In this document: in pieces, positions 31,281-44,727 of the stretch
Layout of the letters: every line of letters begins with the position of its first letter
How positions within the stretch are numbered: position 1 is the first letter of the stretch
NCBI RefSeq assembly: GCF_003233655.1
Contig: NZ_CP029829.1
Span: 62,001 to 126,000, forward strand
Source: Azospirillum ramasamyi
GTDB lineage: Bacteria; Pseudomonadota; Alphaproteobacteria; Azospirillales; Azospirillaceae
DNA length: 64,000 nt
Direction of reading: 5' to 3'
The notes under the pieces: model-generated
Databases searched by the model: none
Seen by the model: the letters and a program-made list of their open reading frames with translations, nothing else
What the model was told of the DNA's origin: nothing
Position numbers and translations under genes: made by a program

Positions 31281-31309
31281 TTGCCTTTACGAAGCGTTAA
31301 CCATAACTG
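31281..31309 (+). promoter_or_regulatory. putative promoter of the second small-RNA candidate
   Basis: -35-like TTGCCT (31281-31286) and -10-like TAACTG (31304-31309), 17 bp apart, a few bases before the proposed RNA start. Prediction only. Confidence 0.4.
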
Positions 31310-31314
31310 GCTAG

Positions 31315-31396
31315 ACACGGACCTGCACATCGTGCAAATCCTCCATTTGGTTTCCTCCTTGAACTCGGGGCCGCCTTCGGGCGGCCTCCTTTCTTT
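31315..31396 (+). ncRNA. candidate trans-acting small RNA with two CCUCC motifs (B)
   Basis: About 80 nt between the zinc-ribbon gene and aroA. Predicted folds: hairpin TGCAC-ATC-GTGCA (31324-31336); hairpin CAAAT / ATTTG whose loop is exactly CCTCC (31340-31344); a second TTTCCTCC (31351-31358); and a terminator stem GGCCGCC-TTCG-GGCGGCC (31369-31386) followed by a T-rich tail. The motif-then-terminator end matches candidate A. It also lies in the aroA leader, so aroA may be transcribed through it. Confidence 0.6.
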
Positions 31397-31533
31397 GTGC
31401 CCGGCCGGGACCGGGGGCAGGGGGAGGGGAATCGGGAGTGAAGGGGACCGGGGCCGGCCCTCTCGCATCGAGGCGGGGGCTGTGATAGGAACGGCGGCCA
31501 TATAACCGCTTTCCGATCCGAAGGACCCGTCCC

Positions 31534-32910
31534 ATGACGCAGGCCCCCGTCACGCAGACCCCCGTCACGCAGGTGAAGCCGCTGCGCTCCGCCGCCACCG
31601 GCGCGATCCGGGGCGGCATCCGCGTGCCCGGCGACAAGTCGATCTCGCACCGGTCGCTGATGCTGGGCGCCATCGCCGTGGGCGAGACGGAGATCCATGG
31701 CCTGCTGGAGGGAGAGGACGTCCTGCACACCGCGGCAGCCATGCGTCTGCTGGGCGCCCAGGCGGAGCGGGACGGCTCCGGCGTCTGGCGCGTGCGCGGC
31801 GTCGGGCTGGGCGCCTTGCAGGAGCCGGCGCAGGTGCTGGACATGGGCAACAGCGGCACCGCCGCCCGCCTGCTGATGGGGCTGGTCGCCGCCCACCCGA
31901 TCACCTGCGTCTTCACCGGCGACGCCTCGCTGAACAAGCGGCCGATGGCCCGCGTCACCAAGCCGCTGGAGGAGATGGGCGCCCGCTTCGTCGGGCGGTC
32001 GGGCGGCCGGCTGCCGCTGACCGTGGTCGGCAGCGGCGATCTGGTTCCGATCACCTACCGCCTGCCGGTGGCCTCGGCCCAGGTGAAGTCGGCGATCATC
32101 CTGGCCGGGCTCAACACCGCCGGCGCCACCACGGTGATCGAGGCGGAGCCGACGCGCGACCACACCGAACTGATGCTGCGCCATTTCGGCGCCACCGTGA
32201 CGACCGAGCGGCTGGAGGACGGCGCGCTGGCCGTCACGGTCATCGGCCAGCCGGAACTGACCGGCCGGACCATCCATGTGCCGGCCGATCCCAGCAGCGC
32301 CGCCTTCCCCGCGGTCGCCGCCCTGCTGCGGCCGGGCTCGGAACTGCTGCTGAACGACGTCGGCATGAACCCGCGCCGCACCGGCCTCTTCGACACGCTG
32401 GTGGAGATGGGGGCCGACATCGCCTTCGAGAACCGCCGCGACCAGGCGGGCGAGCCGGTGGCCGACCTGCGGGTGCGCCACAGCGCGCTGAAGGGCGTGG
32501 TGGTGCCGGCCGACCGCGCGCCGAGCATGATCGACGAATACCCGGTCCTGGCCGCCGCCGCCGCCTGTGCCGAGGGCACCACGGTGATGCTGGGCCTGAA
32601 GGAACTGCGGGTGAAGGAAAGCGACCGCCTCGCCATGGTGGCGGAAGGGCTGACCCGCTGCGGCGTGTCGGTGGAGGTCGGCGCCGACGACAGCCTGACG
32701 GTGCACGGCACCGGCGGCAAGGGCAAGGGGCCGAAGGGCGGCGCCATCGTCGCCACCGCCATGGACCACCGCATCGCCATGAGCTTCCTGGTGCTGGGCA
32801 TGGCGTCGGAACAGCCGATTTCGGTCGATGACGGCGCCTTCATCGAAACCAGCTTCCCCGGCTTCGTCGGTCTGATGAACGGTCTGGGCGCGAAGATCGG
32901 TGAGGCGTGA
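31534..32910 (+). CDS. aroA: 3-phosphoshikimate 1-carboxyvinyltransferase (EPSP synthase)
   Basis: 458 residues; sixth step of the shikimate pathway. Motifs: [84 protein letters not shown] and [17 protein letters not shown]. The pattern is closest to the class II (CP4-like) enzymes, but with NSGT where CP4 has NAAT, so Gly replaces the Ala at that site. The first 12 residues hold a [12 protein letters not shown] repeat. Starts the aroA-cmk-rpsA cluster. Confidence 0.96.
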   Translation: MTQAPVTQTPVTQVKPLRSAATGAIRGGIRVPGDKSISHRSLMLGAIAVGETEIHGLLEGEDVLHTAAAMRLLGAQAERDGSGVWRVRGVGLGALQEPAQVLDMGNSGTAARLLMGLVAAHPITCVFTGDASLNKRPMARVTKPLEEMGARFVGRSGGRLPLTVVGSGDLVPITYRLPVASAQVKSAIILAGLNTAGATTVIEAEPTRDHTELMLRHFGATVTTERLEDGALAVTVIGQPELTGRTIHVPADPSSAAFPAVAALLRPGSELLLNDVGMNPRRTGLFDTLVEMGADIAFENRRDQAGEPVADLRVRHSALKGVVVPADRAPSMIDEYPVLAAAAACAEGTTVMLGLKELRVKESDRLAMVAEGLTRCGVSVEVGADDSLTVHGTGGKGKGPKGGAIVATAMDHRIAMSFLVLGMASEQPISVDDGAFIETSFPGFVGLMNGLGAKIGEA

Positions 32911-32914
32911 GGCG

Positions 32915-33628
32915 ATGACCCAGCCGCTTTCCAACCAGCCCCTCTCCACCGAGCCGGCACCCGCCAAGGCGGTCGTCGTCGCCATCGACGGCCCGGCCGC
33001 CAGCGGCAAGGGCACCCTGTCGCAGCGCATCGCCGAGGCCTTCGGCTTCGCCCATCTCGACACCGGCGTGCTGTACCGCGCGGTCGGCGTTTCGGTCCTG
33101 CGGGCCGGCGGCGATCCGGCCGACAATGCGGCGGCGGCGCGCGCCGCCTATGAACTGCACCCCGAGCATCCCATCCTGCAGGAGGTGGCCCTGCGCACCG
33201 ACGCGGCGGCGCAGGCGGCCAGCAAGGTGGCGGCGGTGCCGGAGGTGCGGGCGGCGCTGCTCGACTTCCAGCGGCGCTTCGCGGCCCATCCGCCGGGCGG
33301 CGCGCCGGGGGCGGTTCTGGACGGGCGCGACATCGGAACGGTGGTCTGCCCCGACGCCCAGGCCAAGCTGTTCATTACCGCTTCGGTGGAGGTCCGGGCC
33401 GAACGGCGACTCAAGGAGTTGCAGAGGCGGGGGATTCCAGCTATATCCTCCGATGTCCTGGAGGACATGAAGGCTCGTGATGCGCGCGACAGCCAGAGAG
33501 CGGTGGCCCCGCTCCGTCCGGCTGTTGACGCTTTTGTGCTTGATACGTCCGCTCTCGATGCCGATCAGGTGTTCTCGATGGCGGTCGCTCACATCGGTTC
33601 GAAGACCGGTCTGAAACCCAAGGCGTGA
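32915..33628 (+). CDS. cmk: cytidylate kinase
   Basis: 237 residues. Phosphorylates CMP/dCMP. P-loop [15 protein letters not shown] near residue 25, then [33 protein letters not shown] and [17 protein letters not shown], all Cmk signatures. The ATG at 32915 is chosen (GAGGCG ahead); a GTG five codons earlier overlaps aroA. It starts 4 bp after the aroA stop. Confidence 0.96.
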   Translation: MTQPLSNQPLSTEPAPAKAVVVAIDGPAASGKGTLSQRIAEAFGFAHLDTGVLYRAVGVSVLRAGGDPADNAAAARAAYELHPEHPILQEVALRTDAAAQAASKVAAVPEVRAALLDFQRRFAAHPPGGAPGAVLDGRDIGTVVCPDAQAKLFITASVEVRAERRLKELQRRGIPAISSDVLEDMKARDARDSQRAVAPLRPAVDAFVLDTSALDADQVFSMAVAHIGSKTGLKPKA

Positions 33629-33816
33629 TGCCGGGGGCCTGGCCGTCACGAATGGACCGGTCGGGCGGCGCGGGCGGGTCCGACGCCCTCCATGGAAAAC
33701 CATCAACCAAGTCGCCGGGCGTGGTGCCCGGCGCGGCGGTTCTGTCGAGGTTCCACCCGTTTTGCCGCGGGAGGGACCGGAACGGGGCCGCTTTCGCGCC
33801 ACCTTTAGGAGTTTCA

Positions 33817-35523
33817 ATGGCACAGTCACTGGCCCGCACGGTCGAAAAGGAAAGCTTCGCGTCTCTGCTGGAAGAGTCGCTGGGCGCGGCCGAGTCGCTC
33901 GAGGGCACGGTCGTCAAGGGACGCGTCGTCGCCGTCGAGAACGACATGGTCACCATCGACGTCGGTCTGAAGTCGGAAGGCCGCGTCGCGCTGAAGGAAT
34001 TCGCCGTTGCCGGCCAGCCGCCCGAGCTGAAGGCGGGCGACACCGTCGAGGTCTACCTCGAGCGGATGGAAGACAAGAACGGCGAAGCGATGCTGAGCCG
34101 TGAGAAGGCGAAGCGCGAAGAGGCCTGGGCGCTGCTGGAGAAGTCGTTCAACGACCAGTCCCGCGTCACCGGCGTCATCTTCGGCCGCGTCAAGGGCGGC
34201 TTCACGGTCGACCTGTCGGGCGCCGTGGCCTTCCTGCCGGGCAGCCAGGTCGACATCCGTCCGGTCCGCGACATCTCCCCGCTGCTGGGCACCCCGCAGC
34301 CGTTCCAGATCCTGAAGATGGACCGCTCGCGCGGCAACATCGTCGTGTCCCGCCGCGCCGTGCTCGAAGAGAGCCGCGCCGAGGCCCGTTCGGAACTGGT
34401 GGCCAACCTCAAGGAAGGCCAGATCCTCCAGGGCGTCGTCAAGAACATCACCGACTACGGCGCGTTCGTCGACCTGGGCGGCGTGGACGGCCTGCTGCAC
34501 GTCACCGACATCGCGTGGCGCCGCATCAACCATCCGTCGGAAGCCCTGCAGATCGGCCAGACCGTCACGGTCCAGGTCATCCGCTTCAACCCGGAAACCC
34601 AGCGCATCAGCCTGGGCATGAAGCAGCTCGAGGCCGACCCGTGGGAAGGCGTCGAGGCGAAGTATCCGGTCGGCGCGAAGTTCAAGGGCCGCGTCACCAA
34701 CATCACCGACTACGGCGCCTTCGTGGAGCTGGAGCCGGGGATCGAGGGCCTGGTCCACGTTTCGGAAATGTCCTGGACCAAGAAGAACGTCCATCCGGGC
34801 AAGATCGTGTCGACTTCGCAGGAAGTCGAGGTCATGGTCCTGGACGTCGATCCGCAGAAGCGCCGCATCAGCCTCGGCCTGAAGCAGTGCCTGGACAACC
34901 CGTGGGAGACCTTCACCGACAAGTTCGGTCCGGGCACCGAGCTGGAAGGCGAAGTCAAGAACATCACCGAGTTCGGTCTGTTCGTCGGCCTGCCGGGCGA
35001 CATCGACGGCATGGTCCACATGTCCGATCTCGACTGGAACAAGTCGGGTGAAGAGGCGATCGCCGAGTACAAGAAGGGCGACCGCGTCAAGGTCAAGGTT
35101 CTCGACGTCGACGTCGAGAAGGAGCGCATCAGCCTGGGCATCAAGCAGCTGGCGAACGACCCGTTCGAGGCTGCCACCGCCGGTCTGAAGAAGAACGAGG
35201 TCGTGACCTGCACCGTGACGCAGGTGACGGACGGCGGCATCGAAGTGGCCGTCGGCGAGGGCTACACCGGCTTCATCCGCAAGTCGGACCTGTCCCGCGA
35301 GCGTTCCGAACAGCGCCCGGACCGTTTCGCCGTCGGCGAGAAGGTCGACGCCAAGGTCACCCAGATCGACCGCGCTTCCCGCCGCATCTCGCTGTCCATC
35401 AAGGCCCGCGAGATGGAGGAAGAGAAGCAGGCGATGGCCGAGTTCGGTTCGTCCGACTCGGGCGCCTCGCTGGGCGACATCCTGGGCGCCGCTCTGAAGC
35501 GCAAGCAGCAGAACGACGAGTGA
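33817..35523 (+). CDS. rpsA: 30S ribosomal protein S1
   Basis: 568 residues with six S1 repeats, the typical alphaproteobacterial length. Visible S1 cores: GRVVAVENDMVTIDVGLKSE, VKNITDYGAFVDLGGVDGLLH, VTNITDYGAFVELEPGIEGL and VKNITEFGLFVGLPGDIDG. The start at 33817 follows TAGGAG; the open frame upstream to cmk is not conserved. S1 unwinds and holds mRNA on the ribosome. Codon use is strongly biased, as for a highly expressed gene. Confidence 0.98.
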   Translation: MAQSLARTVEKESFASLLEESLGAAESLEGTVVKGRVVAVENDMVTIDVGLKSEGRVALKEFAVAGQPPELKAGDTVEVYLERMEDKNGEAMLSREKAKREEAWALLEKSFNDQSRVTGVIFGRVKGGFTVDLSGAVAFLPGSQVDIRPVRDISPLLGTPQPFQILKMDRSRGNIVVSRRAVLEESRAEARSELVANLKEGQILQGVVKNITDYGAFVDLGGVDGLLHVTDIAWRRINHPSEALQIGQTVTVQVIRFNPETQRISLGMKQLEADPWEGVEAKYPVGAKFKGRVTNITDYGAFVELEPGIEGLVHVSEMSWTKKNVHPGKIVSTSQEVEVMVLDVDPQKRRISLGLKQCLDNPWETFTDKFGPGTELEGEVKNITEFGLFVGLPGDIDGMVHMSDLDWNKSGEEAIAEYKKGDRVKVKVLDVDVEKERISLGIKQLANDPFEAATAGLKKNEVVTCTVTQVTDGGIEVAVGEGYTGFIRKSDLSRERSEQRPDRFAVGEKVDAKVTQIDRASRRISLSIKAREMEEEKQAMAEFGSSDSGASLGDILGAALKRKQQNDE

Positions 35524-35592
35524 TCGCCTGACGCCATCCTCTCCGGCGCCACCGTCGGAGAGGGGGCTCGCGATCCCCCGCAAGGGTAAGAG

Positions 35593-35626
35593 AAAGGCCG
35601 CGTCCCGGTTGGGGCGCGGCCTTTTT
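35593..35626 (+). terminator. intrinsic terminator after rpsA
   Basis: Stem AAAGGCCGCG / CGCGGCCTTT over a G/C-rich loop, followed by TTTTT, 70 bp after the rpsA stop. Confidence 0.85.
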
Positions 35627-35716
35627 CGTTGCGGGCAGCCGGTGGGTGGCGAAGTGCTGCGGTGCCGGACCTTGCGCCCATCGCTCCGACCTCTCGGGCG
35701 GGCCAAGATACGCTCC

Positions 35717-35752
35717 TGACTCCGAAGCGAATCTGCATTCGCTTCGGAGTCA
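35717..35752. repeat. palindromic repeat, copy 3 (extended)
   Basis: Perfect 16-bp arms TGACTCCGAAGCGAAT and ATTCGCTTCGGAGTCA around CTGC. Its inner 9 bp on each side match the family core (GCGAAT...ATTCGC). It lies between the rpsA terminator and the IS630 element. Confidence 0.8.
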
Positions 35753-35814
35753 CATGACCTCATTCGCCGGTCGGGCTTCGGTCGCATGAGTGGCCGGGAC
35801 CGCCGTCGCGGTCC

Positions 35815-35836
35815 AAAGCAGATTGCAGTCCGCTTT
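35815..35836. repeat. palindromic repeat, copy 4 (at IS630 edge)
   Basis: Begins AAAGCAGATTGC and ends AGTCCGCTTT, two mismatches between the arms. The next two bases (TA, 35836-35837) are the IS630 target duplication, so the element inserted at the right edge of this repeat. Confidence 0.7.
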
Positions 35837-35837
35837 A

Positions 35838-36884
35838 GAGCATCGCGCCTGAAATCTGAATCGACAGTTGCGCTTGGGCCGTTGACGTGATTCACCGTTG
35901 TTGGAGGTGGATCATGGGGCGCAGCTATTCGTCGGACCTTCGGGTTCGGATTTACGGAGAGGTCGAGAAAGGCGGTTCGCGTCGGGCGGCGGCGCGCCGG
36001 TTCGATGTGAGCGCGAGCACGGGCGTGCGGCTTGCTCAGCGCATGGCGGCAACGGGCTCGCTGGACCCGGCCCGGCAGGGGCGCCCACCGGGCGGTGGCA
36101 AGCTGGCCCCGCATGCCGAACTTCTGATCGGCTGGGTGGAGAAGCAAGGCGACATCACCATGCCCGAACTGGCGGCCAAGCTGAAGGCCGAGCGCGGGGT
36201 CACGGTCCACCCCGCCTCGCTGTCGCGCTTCCTGCTCGCCCGCGGCTTCACTGTCAAAAAAAACGGTGCTGGCGAGCGAGGCCGGTCGCGCTGACGTTGC
36301 TGAGGACCGCCGGAGTTGGCGCAGCCACCGTCAGCCCCGGATGCGCGAGGAGCCGGATCGGCTGGTGTTTCTCGACGAGACCGCAACCACCACGAAGATG
36401 ACCCGACTGCGCGGACGGGCCAAGCGCGGCCAGCGGTTCAAGGCCACGGCGCCGTTTGGCCATTGGGGCACCCAGACCTTCATCGCTGCCCTGCGCTGCG
36501 ACGGGCTGACCGCCCCGTGGATCATCAAGGGCGCGATGAACCGGACGCTCTTCGAGACCTATGTCGAGACACAACTCGCCCCGACCCTGCGGCCGGGCGA
36601 TGTCGTCATCCTCGACAACCTATCCAGCCATAAGAGTGAAAAGGCCAAGGCCATCCTCAAGGAACGTGGCGCTTGGTTCCTCTTCCTGCCGCCCTACAGT
36701 CCCGACCTCAACCCTATCGAAATGGCGTTCGCCAAGCTCAAAGCTCATCTCCGCCGCATCGGCGCCCGTACCATCGAGGAGTTGTGGAGGGCTGTCGGCT
36801 CTATCTGCGACCTCTACACACCAGACGAATGCTGGAACTACCTCAAACATGCAGGATATGCGTCAGATTAAACGCTCGAAACTC
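35838..36884 (+). mobile_element. IS630-family insertion sequence
   Basis: 1047 bp. The ends align as imperfect inverted repeats: GAGCATCGCGCCTGAAATC at the left and GAGTTTCGAGCGTTTAATC (reverse complement) at the right. TA flanks both sides, as expected for IS630. It separates palindrome copy 4 from the PRC-barrel gene and now supplies the last base of that gene's stop codon. Confidence 0.88.
35914..36871 (+). CDS. IS630-family transposase, two frames joined at an A8 run
   Basis: The first frame (ATG at 35914 after GGAGGTGG) holds the helix-turn-helix part, with GRSYSSDLRVRIY and ARRFDVSASTGVRLAQR. The second frame holds the DDE domain: VFLDETATTTK, VVILDNLSSHKS and YSPDLNPIEMAFAKLK. The switch occurs at eight A's (36256-36263); losing one A restores the frame, so transcriptional slippage or +1 ribosomal shifting is expected, as in other IS630 members. 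Confidence 0.88.
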
Positions 36885-37336
36885 TAGCGCCGCGGCTCCG
36901 GGCTGCGGGTCAGCGAGGTGATGCTGTCGTCGTAGTGGAATTCGGGCATGTCGCGGACGCTGGCGGCGGTCACGTCGCGCAGTTGGATCGCTTCGGTGCC
37001 GGTGCGGAGGTCGGCCAGGGTCAGGTCGGCCGCGATGTGCTTGCCGCCGAAGCCCAGAATGCCGCCGGAATGGATGACGATGTATTGGGCCTCGCCCTTG
37101 TCGTCGAGGATCACGTCGGTGACGGTGCCGATCTTCGACCCGTCCGCGCCCACGACGTTGCGGTCCATCAACTGGTCGACGCTGGGGCTGGCCTTGCGCT
37201 CCACCGCTGCCCCGACGACCGGAGTCGAGCCGTTGACGATCACTGTCTGGGCCCTCGAATCCGGTGGGGTCGCCATGCCGACCAGAAGTGTCAGCGCAGG
37301 CAGCGCCCACCACATCTTGTGCGTGATCTTCTGCAT
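36884..37336 (-). CDS. periplasmic PRC-barrel domain protein
   Basis: 150 residues. An N-terminal signal peptide ends at PDSRAQ. After a short linker the PRC-barrel reads MDRNVVGADGSKIGTVTDVI, then GEAQYIVIHSGGILGFGGKH, typical of the photosynthetic-reaction-centre H/RimM-like fold. Proteins of this type are common in the rhizosphere alphaproteobacteria; function unknown. The stop codon (TAG) is formed from the TA target duplication and the first IS630 base; removing the IS would leave TAA at the same position. Confidence 0.8.
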   Translation of the reverse strand: MQKITHKMWWALPALTLLVGMATPPDSRAQTVIVNGSTPVVGAAVERKASPSVDQLMDRNVVGADGSKIGTVTDVILDDKGEAQYIVIHSGGILGFGGKHIAADLTLADLRTGTEAIQLRDVTAASVRDMPEFHYDDSITSLTRSPEPRR

Positions 37337-38089
37337 GGGTGCCTTTCCTCTCCCTGACCCGCGATAGAGACAGCTTGGCTCCAGGGCTTTCAACCGAAGG
37401 CCGGGGGAATAGTTGCGGGGTGGCGATCTCTGCCCCTCTTCCGTGTCCCGGTTCGGGACCGGCAGCGGCGACTCGGGCCCCGGACTGGCTGGATTTTCGA
37501 GTCGCCCCAGGGATTCCCTCGGTTTGCCTCGAGTCGCGGCACTGCGAATCGGTGGTGGGTACAATAGGCAACAGGTAACAATATGTTGATTTCCGCCACG
37601 AGGAAGCACTGGCGGACGGCTGGGTTTTACGCTCTAATCGGGGGTGTGGCGCCGTCCGAACCAACAGGGGCGGTGATTCGAGTGCCTACAGTTTGTGCCT
37701 CACGGTCGCGATGCGGCCCGCCACCGCCCCCGAAAAAATTGCTTGGCAGGCGGGAACAGGATCCCCGGTGACGGGTTGAACACCACAAGATCAAGGTTTT
37801 GAGGGGGTCGGTGATGTCAACCACAATATCTAGCAGAGTGGGGCTTGCCTGCCCCGGTCACGCTGGCTAGGATGCCGCTCACGTGACCCGGCCGGCCTGA
37901 GCGGCGGCCCCGGTCGGCAACACAGCGGCGACGGCAGACGGTCCGGCATCGGGCCCCCTGTTTGTACGGCGCCATCTGCGTTGCCGGGCCGGACGGCGGA
38001 CAGGACCGCCGGCCGCTTTCCGGGACGGGTCGCACCATATTTTCATTCGAGTCCGCCGAGGCGGGCTCCAAGCAGGGGACAGTCTCATC
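37337..38089. other. long intergenic region upstream of nrdJ
   Basis: About 750 bp with no convincing gene on either strand. The half near nrdJ holds the NrdR-box-like pair at 37783-37836. The rest is less GC-rich than the genes and has scattered short inverted repeats (for example GGACGGC/GCCGTCC near 37612-37658) but no tRNA, terminator or cobalamin-riboswitch core that I can see. Confidence 0.5.
37783..37836 (+). promoter_or_regulatory. pair of NrdR-box-like sites upstream of nrdJ
   Basis: CCACAAGATCAAGGTT (37783-37798) and CCACAATATCTAGCAG (37821-37836) resemble the NrdR consensus ACACWATATATWGTGT. The second is the better match. Starts are 38 bp apart, whereas paired NrdR boxes are usually about 31 bp apart, so this is tentative. 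Confidence 0.45.
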
Positions 38090-41851
<3,762 letters not shown>

Positions 41852-41900
41852 GCCTTCCCCGCGGGGCGTCCGGTCGGAACGCTTTGGGGCGCCTGAACAA

Positions 41901-41932
41901 AAGGGAGGGAGCGGGAGACCGCTTCCTCCCTT
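41901..41932 (+). terminator. hairpin after nrdJ
   Basis: 14-bp stem AAGGGAGGGAGCGG / CCGCTTCCTCCCTT with one mismatch, GAGA loop, followed by a pyrimidine run; 50 bp after the nrdJ stop. Confidence 0.75.
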
Positions 41933-42109
41933 CTGCTTGTGTGCAGACGGATCCGATATCCGCTGTTTGGAACCGTTCCGGGGTGGTTGTGCCAGCGGGG
42001 TCCGAATGCGAGGAGCGCTTGACCGCGCCGCGTGTGTTCATGTTAGCTGATTCCCTCGGGGGCGCCGGCGCGGCGTTCCCAGATAGGATGTCCGGGGGGA
42101 TCACAGGTC

Positions 42110-44374
42110 ATGGATTCGGCCGGGGCCGCGCTGGACGACCGTCTGCCGTCCGATCGCCTTTTGCGGGTGACCGTTGAGCAATGGAGCGCGGCGCTGGTGT
42201 GGACCGCGCCCGACGGAACCATCGTCGGCGCCAATCCGGCTTTCGCCCGTTTGGCCGGCTATCCGCCCGACGGCATGCTCGGCCGGTCGTTGTCCGCCCT
42301 GCTCGACATCGGCGGACGCGATTGGCAAACGGTGTGGGGCGGGGCGGGGCGGGGCGACCATCCGCCGCCCGGCAGCGGCACGCTCTGCATACCGCGCCGC
42401 GATCCGGTTCCGGTCGATCTGTACTGGCAGCATCTGGCCGACGGAGCGGACACCCTTCTCTTGTGCGAGATGCGCTGTTTCGACGAGCGCGAGCGGGCGG
42501 AGGCGGTGGCGCGCCTGCAGCAGGACGTGCTGGAACTGGTGGCCGCCGGCCGCTCGCTGAAGCAGGTTCTGGATTTCCTGTGCCGGCAGGTGGAGGCCTG
42601 CGCGCCGGAGGTCACCTGTTCGGTGATGCTGTGCGACGACGAGAACCGCATGCGGGTGGCCGCCGCCCCGTCGCTGCCCGGCAGCTATGCCGCCGCCATC
42701 GACGGGCTGGCCATCGGGCCGGAGGTCGGCTCCTGCGGCAGCGCGATGACCCTGGGCGAAGCGGTGATGTCGGTCGACATCGCCGGCGATCCGCGCTGGG
42801 CGCCCCACCAGCACATCCCGCTGTCGCACGGGCTGGCCGCCTGCTGGTCAAACCCGATCAAGGGGCGGGATGCCCGGATGCTGGGCAGCTTCGCGCTCTA
42901 TTACCGCGAGCCGCGTCCCGTCGCCCCCTTCCATCGGCGGCTGGTGGAGGCCTGCGTGCATCTGTGCGCGCTGGCCATCGAGCATGACCGGGCGCGGGCG
43001 GAGATCAACCGACTCGCCTATTTCGACACGCTGACCGGGCTGCCCAACCGCCAGCTGCTCGCCGACCGCGCCACCGCGGCGCTGGCGCTCGCCGGACGGA
43101 CGCGCCAGCCGGTGACGCTGATGTTCCTGGACGTCGACCGCTTCAAGACCATCAACGATTCACTGGGCCATGCGGCCGGCGACCGGCTGCTGGTGGAGGT
43201 GGCGACCCGGCTGCGCCGCCTGTTCATCGAAGGCGACACGCTGGCCCGGCTGGGCGGCGACGAGTTCGTGGCGTTGCTGCCGGGCTGCGACGCGGCCCAT
43301 GCCTCGCTGCTGGCGGAGCGGGTGCTCGCCAGCCTGTCGGTGCCGCTGGCGGTGGCCGACCTGACGCTGACCCCCACCGCCAGCATCGGCATCGCCGTGC
43401 ATCCCGACGACGGCATGGATTTCGACACGCTGCTGCGTCAGGCCGACGCGGCGATGTACCGGGCCAAGCAGGCCGGCCGCAACCGCTGCCACTTCTTCCG
43501 CCGCGACATGAACGAACAGGCGGTGCGCCGGCTGGAGATGGAGGCGGCGCTGCGCGAGGCGTTGGACCGTCAGGCGGCGGGCCCGCGGGGCGATGCGGAA
43601 GGCGAGGCGGGGTTCGAGCTGCATTACCAGCCGCAGGTCCGGCTGAACCCCTATGGCCTGCACCGGGTGGAGGCGCTGGTCCGCTGGACCCACCCGCGCT
43701 GGGGCGCGGTGTCTCCGATGGAGTTCGTGCCGCTGGCCGAGGAATGCGGGCTGATCGACCGGCTGGACAGCTGGGTGCTGGAAACCTCGGTCGCGCAGCT
43801 CGGCCGCTGGCGTGCGGCGGGGGTGCCGGTGCCGGGGCTGGCGGTCAATGTCTCGGCGGTCCGCTTCGCCCGCGGCGATCTGCCGGATCAGGTCCGCTCC
43901 GTCCTCGCCGCCAACGGCATCCCGGCGGCCGACCTGACGCTGGAGATCACCGAGCGGCTGATGATGACGGAGGAGGTCGGGGCGCATGACGCGCTGGATG
44001 CCCTGCACGCGCTGGGCGTCACCCTGTCGATCGACGATTTCGGCACCGGCTATTCCTCCTTGAGCTACCTGAAGCGCTTTCCCGTCGGCGAGTTGAAGAT
44101 CGACCGCAGCTTCGTCAAGGAACTGGACATCGACGCCGCCAACCGGCCGCTGGTGCGCGCCATCATCCAGATCGGCGAGGCGCTGGGCCTGACCATCGTG
44201 GCGGAGGGGGTGGAGCGCGAAGCCCAGCACCGCATGCTGGAGGCGGAAGGCTGCGCCATCGGCCAGGGATACCGCTTCGCCCGGCCGATGCCGGCGGCGG
44301 CGCTGGCGGACTGGCTGGCGGCGGAGGGCAGGCAGCGTGTGGAGTGTCCGCCCGAGGCGTGCTTCAGCATCTGA
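42110..44374 (+). CDS. PAS-GAF-GGDEF-EAL cyclic-di-GMP signalling protein
   Basis: 754 residues. PAS (about 20-110, ALVWTAPDGTIVGANPAFAR); GAF (about 135-285, GSCGSAMTLGEAVMSVDI and GSFALYYREPRP); GGDEF (about 300-465, intact RLGGDEFVALLP); EAL (about 490-735, RVEALVRWTHP and DDFGTGYSSLSYLKRFPV). Both catalytic motifs look intact, so either diguanylate cyclase or phosphodiesterase activity is possible. The inhibitory RxxD site five residues before GGDEF reads IEGD and lacks the Arg. No membrane segment; cytosolic. Confidence 0.92.
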   Translation: MDSAGAALDDRLPSDRLLRVTVEQWSAALVWTAPDGTIVGANPAFARLAGYPPDGMLGRSLSALLDIGGRDWQTVWGGAGRGDHPPPGSGTLCIPRRDPVPVDLYWQHLADGADTLLLCEMRCFDERERAEAVARLQQDVLELVAAGRSLKQVLDFLCRQVEACAPEVTCSVMLCDDENRMRVAAAPSLPGSYAAAIDGLAIGPEVGSCGSAMTLGEAVMSVDIAGDPRWAPHQHIPLSHGLAACWSNPIKGRDARMLGSFALYYREPRPVAPFHRRLVEACVHLCALAIEHDRARAEINRLAYFDTLTGLPNRQLLADRATAALALAGRTRQPVTLMFLDVDRFKTINDSLGHAAGDRLLVEVATRLRRLFIEGDTLARLGGDEFVALLPGCDAAHASLLAERVLASLSVPLAVADLTLTPTASIGIAVHPDDGMDFDTLLRQADAAMYRAKQAGRNRCHFFRRDMNEQAVRRLEMEAALREALDRQAAGPRGDAEGEAGFELHYQPQVRLNPYGLHRVEALVRWTHPRWGAVSPMEFVPLAEECGLIDRLDSWVLETSVAQLGRWRAAGVPVPGLAVNVSAVRFARGDLPDQVRSVLAANGIPAADLTLEITERLMMTEEVGAHDALDALHALGVTLSIDDFGTGYSSLSYLKRFPVGELKIDRSFVKELDIDAANRPLVRAIIQIGEALGLTIVAEGVEREAQHRMLEAEGCAIGQGYRFARPMPAAALADWLAAEGRQRVECPPEACFSI

Positions 44375-44727
44375 AAAATTTGCAGAGGAAATGATCCGGT
44401 TTTTCTTTGAATCAATGGGTTACTTCCGCCGCAATTCACCATTCGAACTGCTGCTTATGCGGATCCGCCGGAGTAATGGGGATCCGGCCAATACGATATA
44501 GTCGCAACGCTCCTTTGCCGGTGAAGCGCAGGTCATCCCGTTCTAGACCACGCGACTGTCTTGTGTCCCAACGTTTGGGGCGATAGAAGGTCAATTCAGC
44601 GGCATGTGCGGTCAAGCAAACTGACCACGGGGTTTCGCCCGGCGGATTTCCGCAGGATGGAACGGTCGTTGGACACAAGGGGGCGCACCCGCATGCCGGA
44701 CGACCATGGGGCGAGAGGAATTCCGCG
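44375..44727. other. intergenic region upstream of ppdK
   Basis: 353 bp, noticeably less GC-rich than its neighbours. It should hold the ppdK promoter. I see no clear small gene; the open frame on the minus strand overlaps the ppdK start and has no family features. A ribosome site (GAGAGGA) lies just before the ppdK ATG. Confidence 0.5.

Noticed and set aside
37337..38089. Cobalamin riboswitch before nrdJ
   Set aside because: Looked for because the enzyme needs B12, but the conserved B12-box core (GCCACTG-like) is not present.
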